Program-made: the position numbers and the translations under genes
The notes under the pieces: generated by a model
Told to the model about the DNA's origin: nothing
Database searches by the model: none
What the model saw: only the letters and a program-made list of their open reading frames with translations
Source of the DNA: Epiperipatus broadwayi
Taxonomy: Eukaryota > Onychophora > Udeonychophora > Euonychophora > Peripatidae
Length of the DNA stretch: 64,000 bases
Direction of reading: 5' to 3'
NCBI GenBank assembly: GCA_028023455.1
Contig: JAQFVV010006313.1
Location: 2,238,992-2,302,991, forward strand
In this document: piece after piece, positions 11,401 through 26,201 of the stretch
Layout of the letters: each line of letters begins with the position of its first letter
Position numbering within the stretch: position 1 is the first letter of the stretch

Positions 11401-13780
11401 TTAAAACCTTAGAGAACTAGCCAGAGATCCATAAAAAAAAGAAATGGAAGCACCGCAAGGCCATAAATTGGGGGATATTATTTCATTATGTTTATGTGCA
11501 GAAACAGAAACATAAAAGCAAGAAGACTTAGAATTATTCATATTAACTTTATGACAAACAATGCTAGTTTGTAAATTATTTTCAAGAAATACTGTAATAT
11601 CTTTTGAACTGAGATTTACTGGCATATTAGAAAGAAAATATCTATTATAAGTTATATTAGTATTAGAATAAACATCAGCAAAATTAGATTTATTAAATCC
11701 ATCAGATATATTAATTTTTTTAGTTCTTGAAAAATCATTTTTATTAGAAGATAAAGAGGAGTATCCAGAATGATTTATCCGATAGTTACTATTTGAATGA
11801 AAGTCAAGTGAATGTGAACTATAAGCTGGAATGAATTTGGGAGCAATATCTGGATAATTAAGAATTTTATGTCTAACAGACTTAGAATAAACATTAGCAA
11901 AATTAGATTTATTAAATCCATCAGAAATATTAATTTTCTTAGTTCTAGAAAAGTCATTTTTACTAGAAGATAAAGAAGAGTATCCAGAATGATTCATCCG
12001 ATAGTTACTATTTGAATGAAAGTTAAGTGAATGTGATCTATAAGCTGGAGTAAATTTGGGAGCAGTATCTGGATAATTAAGAATTTTATGACTAATAGAC
12101 TTTAGGGAAGATACATTAACAGGAAGACCTCCATTATATCTTTTATCCATAAAAGAAGCACTCTGTAAATTATGAGCTGGAATGACTTTAGAAACTGCAG
12201 CTGGATAATTTAGTTTTTTAGATTTCACAGACTTTAAAGAAGATAAAGTAACAGGAAAACCTCCATTATCTCTTTCCCCCCCCAAAAAAAAAATTTGGTG
12301 ATTTAAATTTACCATGAGAAAAAAAACCAGAATCAGAAAAGCAATCACTAATGGAATTTACCTCAAGCCAGGATGAGTTATAAAAACATCTACTTTTAAA
12401 TTTGGAATGAGGCAAATTCATAAATACATTATTATTATTATTATAATTAATTTCATCACTAACTAAATTAACTTCAGGAACACAATCATCCAATTTGATA
12501 TTTTCACCAAGATCTTCAGGGCAATAGGCTGAAGAATGATCCCTAGCAATGGAAGAACTAAAAATTTGATCAGGATATTCAGAAGATGACAAAATGCATT
12601 GAGTGCCAATATCATTAGTATTAACATTTTTACCAAGATCTTCAAGGCAATTGGATGAAGATGAACATACAATGTTACCACCTTCAACAGAAGAGGAATA
12701 ATCTCCAGGAATAGAACTAAAAATTTGATCAGGATATTCGGAAGATGATAACATGCATTGAGTACCAATAGCATTAGTATTAATAAGTTTATCTTTGATC
12801 ACTGAAGAATTCCTACAACGATGAGACATTTCAATTATTAAATTATATATAAAAGAAATAGGAAGAGATAAAATCATTTCAAAAGAAAAATTGCTAGAAT
12901 CATGAATAACACTGTCAATTAAACTATCTATATTTTTAACATTATTAGCAGAGTCAAATTCATTAACAGCAAAGTTTCCAATATTATTTCCAATCTTAGG
13001 AAGTAAGTCAATATTATTAGTGGATAAATCCATATCAACATCTGCATTAGAAAGATTGTCCAAAGATGAAACAGCTTTATTATTGTCAAACTCATCTATA
13101 GCAAACTTTCCAACACTATTATTTCCAATCTTAGGAAATAAGTCAATATTATTAGGAAATAAGTCAATATTATTAGGGGATACATCAGCATCAACATTAG
13201 AAAGATCATCTAAAAATAAAACAGTTTTATATTCATCACATTCATTTACAGGAGAGTTTCCAGCATTATTATTTCCATTATTGATTTTATTTTTGTCAAC
13301 TTCAATTACAGTAGAGTTTGCAATATAATTATTCCCATTATTAGAAGATAAGTCAACATCTATCTTAGAAAGATAATGTAAGGGCAACAAATCTTTATTT
13401 TTATCAAATTCATTTACAATAGAATTTATAACACAATTATCTCCATTAATTCTACTATTCATACAATTAGTTAACTTAACTATCTGAAACTCATTATCTA
13501 AAACAGGATTATCAGCAATATTATCTGTCAAAAATACCTTAGACATATAATTACACTCTATACATTTATAGAAGCCAGAACCAATAGTATGAAAAATATC
13601 AGCATCAACTTTACTTAATCTAAGACAAGAGGTATGAAACTTCCCCTGACATTGACCAGAACAATTGATACAGTTAGCAGGATCCAATATAGCAATAGAA
13701 CAGACCTTACAAACAGATGAAACTGAGCTAGAATCAGAGATTATATCAGTATCAGATAAAACAGAAAGAGATGAATTCAT
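11401..13780 (-). pseudogene. LINE ORF1 with PHD-type zinc finger (one frameshift)
   Basis: The first frame (13780 down to 12266, 504 residues) starts with a cysteine-rich finger from about residue 24: CKVC, CINC, KFHTSC and YKCIEC give the C4-H-C3 spacing of a PHD finger, known in ORF1 of several CR1-group LINEs. A long acidic, N/D/S-rich part with imperfect repeats of the VNEFD and NNIDLFPK type follows. At 12275-12300 a G8/T9 homopolymer breaks the frame, and the protein continues to 11401 with repeated LNYPD units and an end (VNLSSKDITVFLENNL to NLWPCGASISFFYG) like the ORF1 C-terminus of Jockey/CR1 elements. The joined product would be near 790 residues. Expected role is RNA binding in the retrotransposition RNP. 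Confidence 0.82.
11663..12100 (-). repeat. 219-bp in-frame tandem duplication inside LINE ORF1
   Basis: Two copies, with starts 219 bp apart (11663 and 11882), encode 73-residue units beginning with KILNYPD and containing HSNSNYR, NHSGYSSLSS and KNDFSRTKKINISDGF. A more diverged LNYPA/LNYPD repetition lies just beyond (12060-12210). The period is a multiple of three, so the frame is kept. Confidence 0.85.
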
Positions 13781-13802
13781 CGTAGAAATTTGGGAGACAT
13801 AA

Positions 13803-14229
<427 letters not shown>

Positions 14230-15640
14230 CTATCAAGTTCCAGTTTGGTTTTTTAATATTTTTCATCTTTCTAAATTTTGCATTTACAGAACAGATCTAA
14301 GTTTATCTATTTATTTTGTATATAAATATAAGTTAATGACCACACAAATAAGTAAGCAAAAAATATATTGTGAATATGTTTATGAGCTGTACATATAGTA
14401 TATATGGTAACATCTATATACTAACATTATGCAGAGTGTCTGATTTACAATTATAAAAAAAAAAAATCAATAAAATATTATAGTTTAACAAAAAAAAAAT
14501 ATATTTTTTATACTTAAAAAAAATCATATTTTATGTCTTATGATAATTATAATTTATTTTTAATGTTCAAATAGATTTTAACTTGCGTCCATATTTTCCC
14601 TGATGAAAACATTTAGCTAAAATTTTCTTGCCAGATATATTAATATGATAATTTATTATTATTATTATTTTTTTAAAAATCTCAGTTGAATTTATTTATT
14701 TCCCTAAATTTAGCACACATGATTTACGTTCACTTACAATAAGTAATTACTCGTAAAAAATTAAATTTTAAAAATAAAATTATATAATAGAAATATTTTA
14801 TTTCGCAAAAAATAATTTACATGACTGTACATATGTTTAGAGACAAATTATAAATCATGTAAAAATTGTATGGACATAATTAAATAAATAGTTTTTTTTT
14901 TTTTTTGCATTTTATTTAATATATTTTATCGCTCGGTTTATTAAATTGATTTTTGAACCCAAAAGGGTTAACTATTTTTGTTTTATAACAGTGAATAAAA
15001 TGTTAGTATGCAGTATTAAAATGCGGCTAATCAATTTACGCTCTCACTTCGCTCCATTAACCGTTAAGCCAGCTAATAAATTAAATTGCGAAAGAACGTC
15101 ATTGAAATCAAACAATTTTAGATATTTTGCAGAATCTAATAGTGAATCAACGCTTCTTTATATTAAAATCTTTAATTATTTAAAATTTGTTACATTTCAA
15201 AGCCATTATTAAACGGCAGAGCAAGAATTGAGAAAACATGTTCAATTTTTCAAAAGTCGGCTTTATGTCAGCAGTAAGAGGACAATTAATAAGTTTCAAA
15301 ACAAACATGATGGAAAATAGATTTTTATTTTGAATCAGAAACGCTTTTATTTTGCTTTTTATTTCTATTCGTAGAGAGAATAAATTCTTTTATTTTATAA
15401 ATTCCATAATTGACAAAAATATTCGAAATCAATTATAAAATCAATAATTTTATGCCTCGATGACATTTATTTATTGTAATAAATGAGAAATTATTTAATA
15501 AAATTGTTAAAACTTTATACATACAAAGTTAATATTTTTTTTCGACAAAAAAACTTGATAATTTACTTCTATAAAAAGCTATTTATAAATATAAAGTTGT
15601 TTTTTCAGAAAACTTAGTGAAATGTTTTTATTTATACCTG
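14230..15640. other. AT-rich non-coding sequence (copy A)
   Basis: No gene or repeat recognised. An 88-codon frame at 14946-15212, repeated as a 73-codon frame in copy B, is cut by a one-base difference between the copies and has no recognisable motif, so I do not call it a gene. Copy A lacks about 37 bp near 14450 that copy B has (38930-38970), apparently lost between short direct repeats. Confidence 0.5.
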
Positions 15641-15650
15641 TCAAACAAAT

Positions 15651-15698
15651 GATATATATATATATATATATAGAGAGAGAAAGAGAGAGAGAGAGATT
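15651..15698. repeat. (AT)n(GA)n microsatellite
   Basis: A run of AT followed by GA units. Copy B has a much shorter version at 40170-40190. Confidence 0.9.
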
Positions 15699-15980
15699 AA
15701 AACATCATTTAAGAAGGTCTATTGTAGACCAAATACCTCTCCAACAGTTCCGTAAATAGAAACAGAGAAAGGGAAAGCGACGCTCAAAAATCCACTTAAC
15801 CCTATATGGTGGCATATTAAGTTTTACTTTTACCTCTAAAATAGATAATTCGAATATTATTATTTATCAAAATAAGTCATAAGCCTGTTTTTAATCTGAA
15901 TTATATTACAAATTTAATCTGACTTGGTTTCAACCACCTGGTTATGACTACAGATTATTTCTTACATATATATCATTAAA

Positions 15981-16497
15981 ATATAATATAATGATCGTAA
16001 TAATAGCTCTAAACAAGCGTTTCAGAGAAATGTTGCAAAAGAAAGCATTTAAAATCTCTATCTAGAATTATCCTTATAACTCAAACCTACTTTGAGCTAA
16101 TGGCTTTCGTCATTGAGGCTCTAGGATATTCAGACACTAGATCCAAAATACCAACTCAAGATCAGAATTTATCTAATACTTAACTATTAAGTAGAAAATC
16201 TAAAATTTCCAGACATCTATATGTCTTCAAATCCAGCTATCTAATTTAATTAGCTATATGGGTCTGAATATTTTTTAGCTACACCATATATTAATAACCT
16301 TAGCAATATAACACCACCAAAGCCTTTAAACACAAATTATAATAGTAAAGAAATCAAGTGATACATCATTACATGACCTAACTTAATAAGTTTGTTTTAC
16401 AAATATAATATCATGAACATGGTAATGGCTCTAAACAAGTTTTCCCGATAAATGCCACACATGAAACCATTTAAAATCTCTATCTAGAATGAACCCC
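15981..16497. repeat. Paired ~90-bp direct repeats (copy A)
   Basis: 15981-16075 and 16405-16497 match each other, sharing GCTCTAAACAAG and ATTTAAAATCTCTATCTAGA. They probably reflect two copies of a short interspersed element or an internal duplication. The same pair occurs in copy B (40465-40560 and 40890-40982). Confidence 0.7.
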
Positions 16498-16650
16498 ATC
16501 CCCAAAGCAGTTTCGTGAAGTATGACTTGATTTTTTTACTATTATAGTTTTTCTTATAAGGCTTTGGTGATATTGCTAAGGCTATTAATATATGGTGTAG
16601 CTAAAAATTATTCTGACCCATATAGCTAATATTAAACTTGGAAATTAATT
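16240..16650. repeat. Inverted repeat with ~120-bp arms (copy A)
   Basis: The left arm (about 16245-16365) contains TAGCTACACCATATATTAAT; the right arm (about 16520-16645) carries its reverse complement ATTAATATATGGTGTAGCTA and more on both sides. One of the direct repeats listed above lies between the arms. It could be a foldback or MITE-like element. Copy B has it at about 40725-41130. Confidence 0.75.
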
Positions 16651-16659
16651 TTAGAATTA

Positions 16660-17100
16660 TTAAAAACTCATAACATTTTATTTTAGAATAAGTAAAAATA
16701 TGATGGGCAAAATATGATTAATAAATTAAACATAAAATATGTATAACAGTAAAATAAGTATTTGACATAATATAATGAAGTAGTAAATTCTAACTTAATG
16801 TGAAAAATAATTACACAAAAAATATTTGTTTTTATTGTTGATTTTTGTACAACGAATAGGTCAAATATTACCTGAAAGCTGAGAAGGTTATATCCATACC
16901 CACTATTTGGATTAAGCTACAGGACAGAAAAAAAATGATATGGGTGTTGACCTTCTGATATGGGAGTAGAAAAAATAAAAAGTTTTGTCCAAACTTGATC
17001 TCATGAAAACATAAAAAAAAAAACAGAAAATAATTTTCAAAAATTTTCAGTATGTTTTATCAAACAATTATTAAAAGTTTGATTTTAAAAAATACTTTTA
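16660..17100. other. AT-rich spacer (copy A)
   Basis: No feature recognised in this stretch; it leads into the tetranucleotide-rich area. Confidence 0.4.
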
Positions 17101-17107
17101 TTTACAT

Positions 17108-18540
<1,433 letters not shown>

Positions 18541-18729
18541 TACTATTTATCTACATTTATTTATACAATGATTGAAAAATATAAGATGTGATTCTTCAGT
18601 AATCAATTATATAAAATTTTGTCTTGAATTATTAGGACATATTGTATAATGTAAGCATGATTAGTGTAAAAGACCATTATAGTTTATTTGACAAATATGA
18701 TACTTTGTAAACAAACTATTGATTTATTA

Positions 18730-19015
18730 TTTGTTTAAATATTGTGTTAACTTCTTTATATATAATATTATCTTGTCTGCATATTTATTGCATGTCCATT
18801 CCTTCAAAACTAACTTATGTTCTACATGATTTAACCAGATATTGCAAATAGAGATTATGTAATAATCATCATCACATATTAAAAAAAATATTTTGAATTC
18901 TATTATGATATATAAACAAAAGATAATGTGCCATAGATTTGCTGATGTTTAAAGTCAGGTCCACCTGAATCAATTAAAATAAATTTAAACATATATAAGC
19001 TGATCTTTGCATAGT
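18730..19015. repeat. Dispersed repeat R2, copy A1
   Basis: This stretch aligns by eye with 27587-27850 in the same orientation, sharing CTTATGTTCTA, AGATATTGCAAATA, ATATTTTGA, TTCTATTAT and the TAAAATAAATTTAA end. Copy B holds the equivalents at 42440-42720 and 53967-54240. Class unknown. Confidence 0.65.
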
Positions 19016-20100
19016 AATACCAATGACTTGTACATTTTTGTTATTACAAATGTGGAAAACTAAAAATAATATTATAAAATTCCATTTACCTGAGATAAAT
19101 GGCAGGTTTGACCAGACAATAATTTTTCTTTTTCTTTATATTGTAATTAAAGAAACTAATAATATTGAAGAAAACTTGCGAATGGAAAATGACATTCAAA
19201 TACTTCTCAGGTTTTAAACATTAATTCTTATTAAGCACATGGTCAGCACATCAATACATATAAGGCTTTAACCTTACTAATAACTTCACACTCTCAAATC
19301 AAAATACTTTAGATTTATCTATATTTTTAGAAAGTAGGTTGAAGATAAGATGGTCAGTCTTATCTTTATAAAGTTGTAATCTTGTGTTAAGTTTTGTAAA
19401 AGTCTCTCTCATAGTAAAATTGAGTACTAAAGGTGTGTAGTAGTAAGATTAAAACCTTTTATGTATTTATCATATTTTAAGAGGATTGAGGGAAAATATA
19501 GTGCAGTTGGTGGTGAATTCAGTTATAAATATATTGATAATAATGAGTTTATTGCACATTAAAGAAAATTTACAGATCAAGAAAGTACTTTTAAAATAAT
19601 ATAGGCGCTATTACATCTGAACACAAACCTATTTTATACTTAAAACAAAATAAAATTATACTATTCTGCAAGCGCTTTCAAGAGGTGTGCTCTCATCTTC
19701 ATAGCTCTAAGTGAATTAATTATATGCAATGAAATGAATGAAGATCAGGAGCTGATTGCAGAAAAGGGTTTAGAAAAAAGCTGTGAGGCAGATAGTATAA
19801 AGAAAAAAAGATGATATAGAGAGTTTTGATTTGGACCATACTAATTCGGATAATGACTTATATAAATAAATGAAACAAACACAAAATAATGAAGAGATAA
19901 TAAATTTTTGAAAAGAAAGCTGCAACATCATCATATCTAGATATGATGCAGATGTTCAACATATTTGTAGAAAAGGTAGAAATTGGATGAAAGAAGAAGA
20001 AAAAAATGAAATTGTACAAAAGAAGATGAGAGACAAAATGACAATTGGACAAAATCATATCAATCAAAATGTAAAAATTGGACATTAACAGATGGATTGA
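19016..20100. other. AT-rich non-coding sequence upstream of gag-like remnant (copy A)
   Basis: No gene recognised. It may hold the 5' part of the decayed element that follows. Copy B matches it at 42720-43770 with a ~20-bp deletion near 43480. Confidence 0.4.
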
Positions 20101-20159
20101 AAATGGAAAATAGACAAAAATAGATAAAATTAATGAAGGAAAAAATTTTGATCAAAGAT

Positions 20160-21055
20160 TGAAAAATTACAGCAAAAGTAAAAAGACAGAATAAGATGAA
20201 ACAACTAATCCTAACAATTGATGGACAGAATGATCAAATAAAAAGAAATGTTGAAGAAAACCATATATAGGTTAAAGAAGAAATGATAAAATCAAAAAAT
20301 AAAGATGTGACAGACAAAATTCTGGAAGAAATGCAAGAGGCAAATCCCAAGAATTTGAAAATGAAATGATTATATTTCAAAAAAGATGAAATAACCAAAG
20401 AGAAGAAATGCAGGAGATATCTAAAGTAGTGATAAAGGAATTACAAGTACTGTCTCAGAATATAGAAATGAAAATAACATTTATTAATACAACAAAAAAT
20501 GGTACAAGAAATACAAAATAGATGCTATGTTAAAAAATATAATCAAGTGATACAAGATAACATGAACACTCAAAATGTAAAATTTAAGATGGACAGAATA
20601 GGAGATATTATAGAAAGAACAGAAATTTTAAAAGAGAACATGCATGCATTAATTTTAAATCATGAAATAAATGGACCAAAAATGTATATTCAAATGGAGA
20701 AACATCTTGATTTCAGGATATTAGACAATATTATTAGTCACAATAGATATAGAGAAAAAAGTCAGCCCTATATAGATCCTGCCAATAGATTTTAACAAGA
20801 GAATGCATTATTAAATAATAAATAATACACCAAATAATACTATGCAATTTAATGAAGGTGAAAATCTTCCAAAGATTTCCACATGAAAACCACTAGATTC
20901 TTTGAATAAATTTTTTGAACTATTCACATCTTATATTTCATAAAATAATGAAAACATTACCCTAGCCACAAACTATATAAGTGATGTAGCTATGAATTTA
21001 TGGAAGTCTAAGTAAAAATTCTAAAACCTATGTTGAGTATGAAAAGGCAAAATTC
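20160..21055 (+). pseudogene. Decayed gag-like / coiled-coil ORF (copy A)
   Basis: A broken coding region. A lysine/glutamate/glutamine-rich stretch (20190-20480) is followed by a 98-codon open frame at 20499-20795, which contains KENMHALILNHEI. Then comes a frame with FFELFTSYIS, ITLATNYISDVAMNLWKS and, after a shift, KTYVEYEKAKFQRFW. The order, with a W followed by a K/S stretch and an E-x-K-x-x-F-x-x-FW end, resembles a retrotransposon gag (capsid-like) domain. It is joined directly to a decayed LINE RT at about 21055. Identity is uncertain; it may be the ORF1 of the same element or a separate insertion. Confidence 0.4.
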
Positions 21056-22948
21056 CAAAGATTTTGGAATAAAGAGCCCCATCTTTTATCTCATATTTCA
21101 CAAACCCAGTTCACAAGAAAGTGAAGATCAATGATGGAAGCTGCACTTCTATTCCAAGCAGTAATAGAAACAATGCAAAACATGGAAAAAAAAACCAAAC
21201 TAATAGAAGTACAATTAGGTATATATCTGCTACATTTGATACTGTACCAAAAATATTATAAAAACATTAGCAGGAACAAAAACACTAACATCAATTATCT
21301 ATCTAGTTGCAAATCTTCTTTTGTGTAGAGAATAACATATCACACTCAATGGCAAGATATCAGTAACTTTCATTCCATATCAGTCAATCCCACAATGCTC
21401 CCCACTCAGTACACTTATATTTACATCATATATAAATGCTTTAATATTAGCATTAGAAAGAAATATTCAAGGGATATTTTCCCCAACTATAAATACTAAA
21501 GTATCCAACATTACCTCTATGGATGACATCATAGTTTTCATCATAACAAAAAGCATATCCCACTTTTGTTCGATATACTAAAAAGATATTCAAATAAATG
21601 CAATCCCCATTTCAATATGGAAAAATATTGTGCATGGATAGCAAAAACAAGAAGAGAACACAATCAGTTATTTGAGGATAAACCCTCCAACTTTCTTGAT
21701 TTTCTTTTCTATTTGAGTCTTGCAGCAATAAAAATAAGCTTGCAATAAAAACCAAAGCAATAAAGCAAACCAGCTTTTTTTATCTTTGGAAAAACATATC
21801 TATCAATATACTCAAAACATTTATTTTCACTCAGTTAATAATCACAAGACCAACCCATAATAAAATTCACAATGCAGTTTATTTCAAATATATACACAAT
21901 TTGTAGAAAACTTTTGTGGGCCACAAAAACTATAGCCATCTCAATACAACAACTGCAACTTCCACCAGATGAAAATGATCTAGGATTACACTTATTACAA
22001 GTATATCATGTACAGAAAAACTTAAATCTACTATCATTACTATCAATCATATATTCACTATTCCAAAACTTACTAAAAGTATACCCAACTGATACAACAT
22101 CTCCATTAACAAATATATGGTTTAACTTATTAAATTCATTCAAAGAAAATGAGAATATAAAACTAATAATACCACAATCAAAAATGAAATACTGGAAGAC
22201 ATATAGACTAATCAAACCAAAAAACATTTAGCAAACACAAAACTTTTCTTGATATAAACATCTCAAATCCAACTTTAATGCATCAATCACAGCACACTTA
22301 TAGAAATTCAGAAAGGTATATAACATTGATGATACTTTCTCATTATAGCACAAGGAAAAAGAAACTGATTATCATTTACTTTAAGAATGTATTGGCCTCA
22401 CAACCAGATGATTCACATTAATAATATTATTTAGGAAAACTAATATGATTATCCCAAATATTCTCAAAAGATTTACAAAAGGTTTTTTTCCCAGTATAAG
22501 AGCCTTCACCGTTGCATTTTATACATTGTGGTGCACAAGGAGCATTTTCAATTGTGATTACAATACCATGTGGCATCTAAACAATTTATTAAACAAATAG
22601 GAACAACTAAGAATCAGAGATAAAAAATTGCACTACCAGATTTTTTGCTGCCACCTAGGCACACAAAAAGCAAAAATCTGGCTTGTTGAAAGGCACTTTC
22701 AGCTAATAACATAATACCCGACCAGAAATAGACTGTTAGTAACTACATTTATTCATTGGAAAGTGTTTTTTTTAAACAACATATCAAAAAATTAGCAATG
22801 TACAAAATGCTTGTTGAAGATTCTTCACAAGACACACAATAATGTAATCACATGTCAACCTTGTAACTTTCCTATTGTTTTCTTTAATGTGAAACTTGTG
22901 ACAAATGTAACATAGGTCTAAATAAAGATATGTGAAACATAATAATAG
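21055..22948 (+). pseudogene. Decayed Tx1-like LINE ORF2 and 3' end (copy A)
   Basis: This old relic is of the same family as the LINEs at 1.1-8.2 kb. Translated in shifting frames it shows HLLSHIS, ATFDTVPK (21235), SIPQCSPLSTLIF (about 21385), SMDDIIVF (about 21515), then TICRKLLWATKTIAIS in the 119-codon frame at 21872-22231, and LWCTRSIF and LRIRDK near 22530-22620. The RT box PQG is changed to PQC. The 3' end has AATAAA (22921-22926) and TGAAACATAATAATA but only two or three TAA units. Many stops and shifts make it non-functional. Confidence 0.85.
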
Positions 22949-23098
22949 GTATTTTAAAAATTTAAACTAAATTATTAAATAATGTAATGGTATTAACTAG
23001 GTCTAAATTGTCACTCTTATCAATGATTAAAAAATACATGGAATGTATTAAAAATCACTCAATTAAATATACAAACAACTTATGCAAATAGAGATAAT

Positions 23099-23254
23099 TT
23101 GAACTCAGAATTTCAAGCACCCTTAAAACATTTATACTATCTCATACAACTGATACACATGACCACACACATATAGAAAAGATAAATAATCAACAATATC
23201 TGTATTTTGTGCTAAACCAGCACACATCAATTGGTCGAGATTATCATCTCCCAT

Positions 23255-23341
<87 letters not shown>

Positions 23342-23890
23342 CAGTGCTCAGTTTATATTAAGATAACACATCTTCACACTTTAATGGACAGGCCTCAATC
23401 TACTCCAACCGTTAACTTTTCAGCCATCCATATCATTGAAAATCTGATAAAGCTCAAATCCCATGTTAATGTCAACATTATTGCCCTACCCATGTTTACC
23501 TCAAGTCACTCTGACCTCTCATGTATAGGACTTTATCCATTTAAATACATAGAAGAGGGATAGGCAGGATACAAGCCTCCTGTGTACATATTTGAAAACC
23601 TGGCATCAATATGGGATTTGGGTTTTCCATTATTAGATTTTTAATGATATGGATGGCTGAAAAGTTAAAGGTTAGAGTAGATTAAAGCCTGTCCATTAAA
23701 GTGTAAAGATGTGCTTTCTTAAAGCACTGATCATATATATGTATGGGAGATGATAATCTGGACCAACTGATGAGTGCTGGTTTAGCATGAAATATGTATA
23801 TTGTTGATTATTTATCTTTTCTATATGTGTGTGGTCATGTGTATGAGATAGTGTTGATAGTTAAAGGGTGCTTGAAAGTCTGAGTTCAAA
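23099..23890. mobile_element. Foldback element with ~250-bp inverted arms (copy A)
   Basis: The left arm 23099-23437 and right arm 23643-23890 are reverse complements over most of their length: AAGCACCC with GGGTGCTT, GCTAAACCAGCAC with GTGCTGGTTTAGC, GGACAGGC with GCCTGTCC, and TCAGCCATCCATATCATT with AATGATATGGATGGCTGA. The left arm is lengthened by an (AT)n array at 23257-23338. The central ~205 bp has no coding sequence. It is a non-autonomous element of unknown superfamily; part of one arm recurs at 28440-28545. Confidence 0.8.
23257..23338. repeat. (AT)n microsatellite in foldback arm (copy A)
   Basis: Pure AT run of 82 bp. The same place in copy B (49708-49718) has only about 11 bp. 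Confidence 0.97.
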
Positions 23891-26201
23891 TCCCCTCTCT
23901 TTACAGTTAAGTTCCAGGTTTGTGAAAAGTGCCTGGTTTTCAAATATTTAAACAACTTATGTTTAAAAAGCAAATGTTAAATAATTAAATTAAAAATGAG
24001 TTAATAAAAAATTTACATCTGTTTGAGGTATGAAATTCAAAATCAAAGAAAAAATTCAAGCAACTTAATAATTACAGTTTTGAAATTTAATCAATTAAAT
24101 AATAATGATAAAATTCATGTAATTAAAGTATAATGAGATCATAAAGATGTTAAAAATAAAGATAAAAAACAAGATGAAACATATCAAAAACTAGAAGTCA
24201 AAATCTATATATAATCAATTGTTTTTGTAATTAGTCAATTTGGACTTTTGTTTTACTCAAGCTGCATCAATCTATTATAAGGATGACTGAGTAGAAATAA
24301 GAAAAAAATGCTGACTGCTGAAATGCCATCTGAATTCCTTTGTGAATCTATCTGTCCAAGCTATTTAAAAGCAATCTCTATTCAAAATAGAGCGAAAATG
24401 TTTAAACCCCAAATTTCAAAGAAGAAAATTCATAAAATATAATATAGCAAAGAAATCTATTAAGGAAACTCTTGGTGGGAAAATATTATTCCAGAGAAGA
24501 AAAAAAAATTGCAATAAATTGTAAAGAATTTCAGCTATACTACTTTTGTTGCATAAGTTTTGAAAAAAAACTGTTTAGCCTGCTATTGTAAATATTAATC
24601 ATTGGAAGTTCTATTATATGACCTCTTATTGTATATTTGATTCTAATAAACTATATTTATTATGTATAGAATGTTTATATTATTTAATCAATTGATTAAA
24701 GAGGAAGTAAATGCTTTAAAAAAGGTCTCACATTTGTTTCTAAGAATTTATAAGTACTGAAGCAGCATTTTAAAGCAGTGGAAATAAAAAAGTAATATTT
24801 GAAAAAAATTGCCTCACCTTATTTTTATAATGATTTGTTAAAAGTTTATCTTTAAAAATAAAAAAATTCCTTTATGAAAAATTGTCAGCAAATATGTAAT
24901 GGGATAATATTGACTTTAAAAACATGAAAGGTATACACATATATGAATTACTTAAACGAAAGTGTTCAAGTGTTTCAACAATGAATATAGTCTAATAATT
25001 AGTTAAAGGTTTATTTTAAAATTTGATTGAATTTATTTATATGTAAATTAGCCATCCTTTTGATTAATGTGAGTTAGATTTTATATATATATATAGAATT
25101 TTTAATATAAATGCAGTTGTTAGATTACTGTTAATATATATATATATATTGTATCGGGTACAGACGACGTTACATTGTGTTTTATTATTAAACATGAAAA
25201 AAATAACAGTTCACAAATAAAAATGTCTTTTTTAAGAATTAAAAATTGAAAATTAAAAAATCATCTTAAACTCGTATATATATATATATAAAGTCACACA
25301 GATAAAAAAAAATTATTAAAATAAAACTTTATTAAAAATAAAAAAACTAAATCTTTCAACAAAAAGGTTGGGAAAACACATTAATTAATCAGAAATGGAA
25401 ATGATTATTTTAATTAGTCAAAGTGAACTAGCCTTTGGGCATTTAAATGTATAAGCAATGGTCAGATAGAAAAACAATAGAAACTAATAGCAAATGAGAG
25501 AAATCCATCAGGAAATCAGACCTCAATGGAAGGATCACCATCAACGATGATGTAATGTCCATTGGATCCTAAAGGTAATATAAAAGGAAAAGTTTGGAAA
25601 TTATTAGAGTGATTACAAAAGGAAAGATATGTGTTAGTGCGGAGTTGAAGGAGAAGGGATTGAAAAGATGCACTCTTCAATCCTTTCAGTTTTGTTAAAA
25701 AAAAGAAATGACATCATTTTCTACATTGAGGACCAGCCAAAGCAATAGACCTCCAGATGAATAAATTAATCGGCCAATAGAATACCAATCTCTTTAGGAC
25801 AGCATGGGAATTCACGTTCAAATGGCAAGCAATGGATAAAAGGAACATTTTGAAATTGTAAGAACTTTTTGAACTCTCAGCTTTAAATATATATAATTAA
25901 TGAACATTTCTAAACAATAAGAACTTTACTTCTAAACTTGTTCCATATTTAAAAAAAAAAAATAGATTCTTATCTGACCAAACTAAATTATTTATTAATT
26001 AGGTATAATTTTATTTGATGTATTTCTTTTGTAAAATCATTTCCATTTTTTTTTTTGTTCTTTTAAGTTTTTATTATGATTTCTGTTTTTCTATAAATTA
26101 AACTATATAAATATTAAACTTAAGTTGGGCATGAATGGCTATATAGATTTGTAAATTTATATTAGGGGAGGGTAATCTTAGGTTATTTGTTTCATAGTTA
26201 A
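23891..26201. other. AT-rich non-coding sequence between foldback element and R1 (copy A)
   Basis: Contains small AT runs (25083-25095, 25132-25150, 25275-25290) and no recognisable gene. Copy B has a 26-bp insertion at about 51720 relative to this copy, near 25370. Confidence 0.5.

Noticed and set aside
14946-15212. 88-codon frame, present also in copy B
   Set aside because: Conserved only because the copies are near-identical; a one-base difference shortens it and it has no motif.
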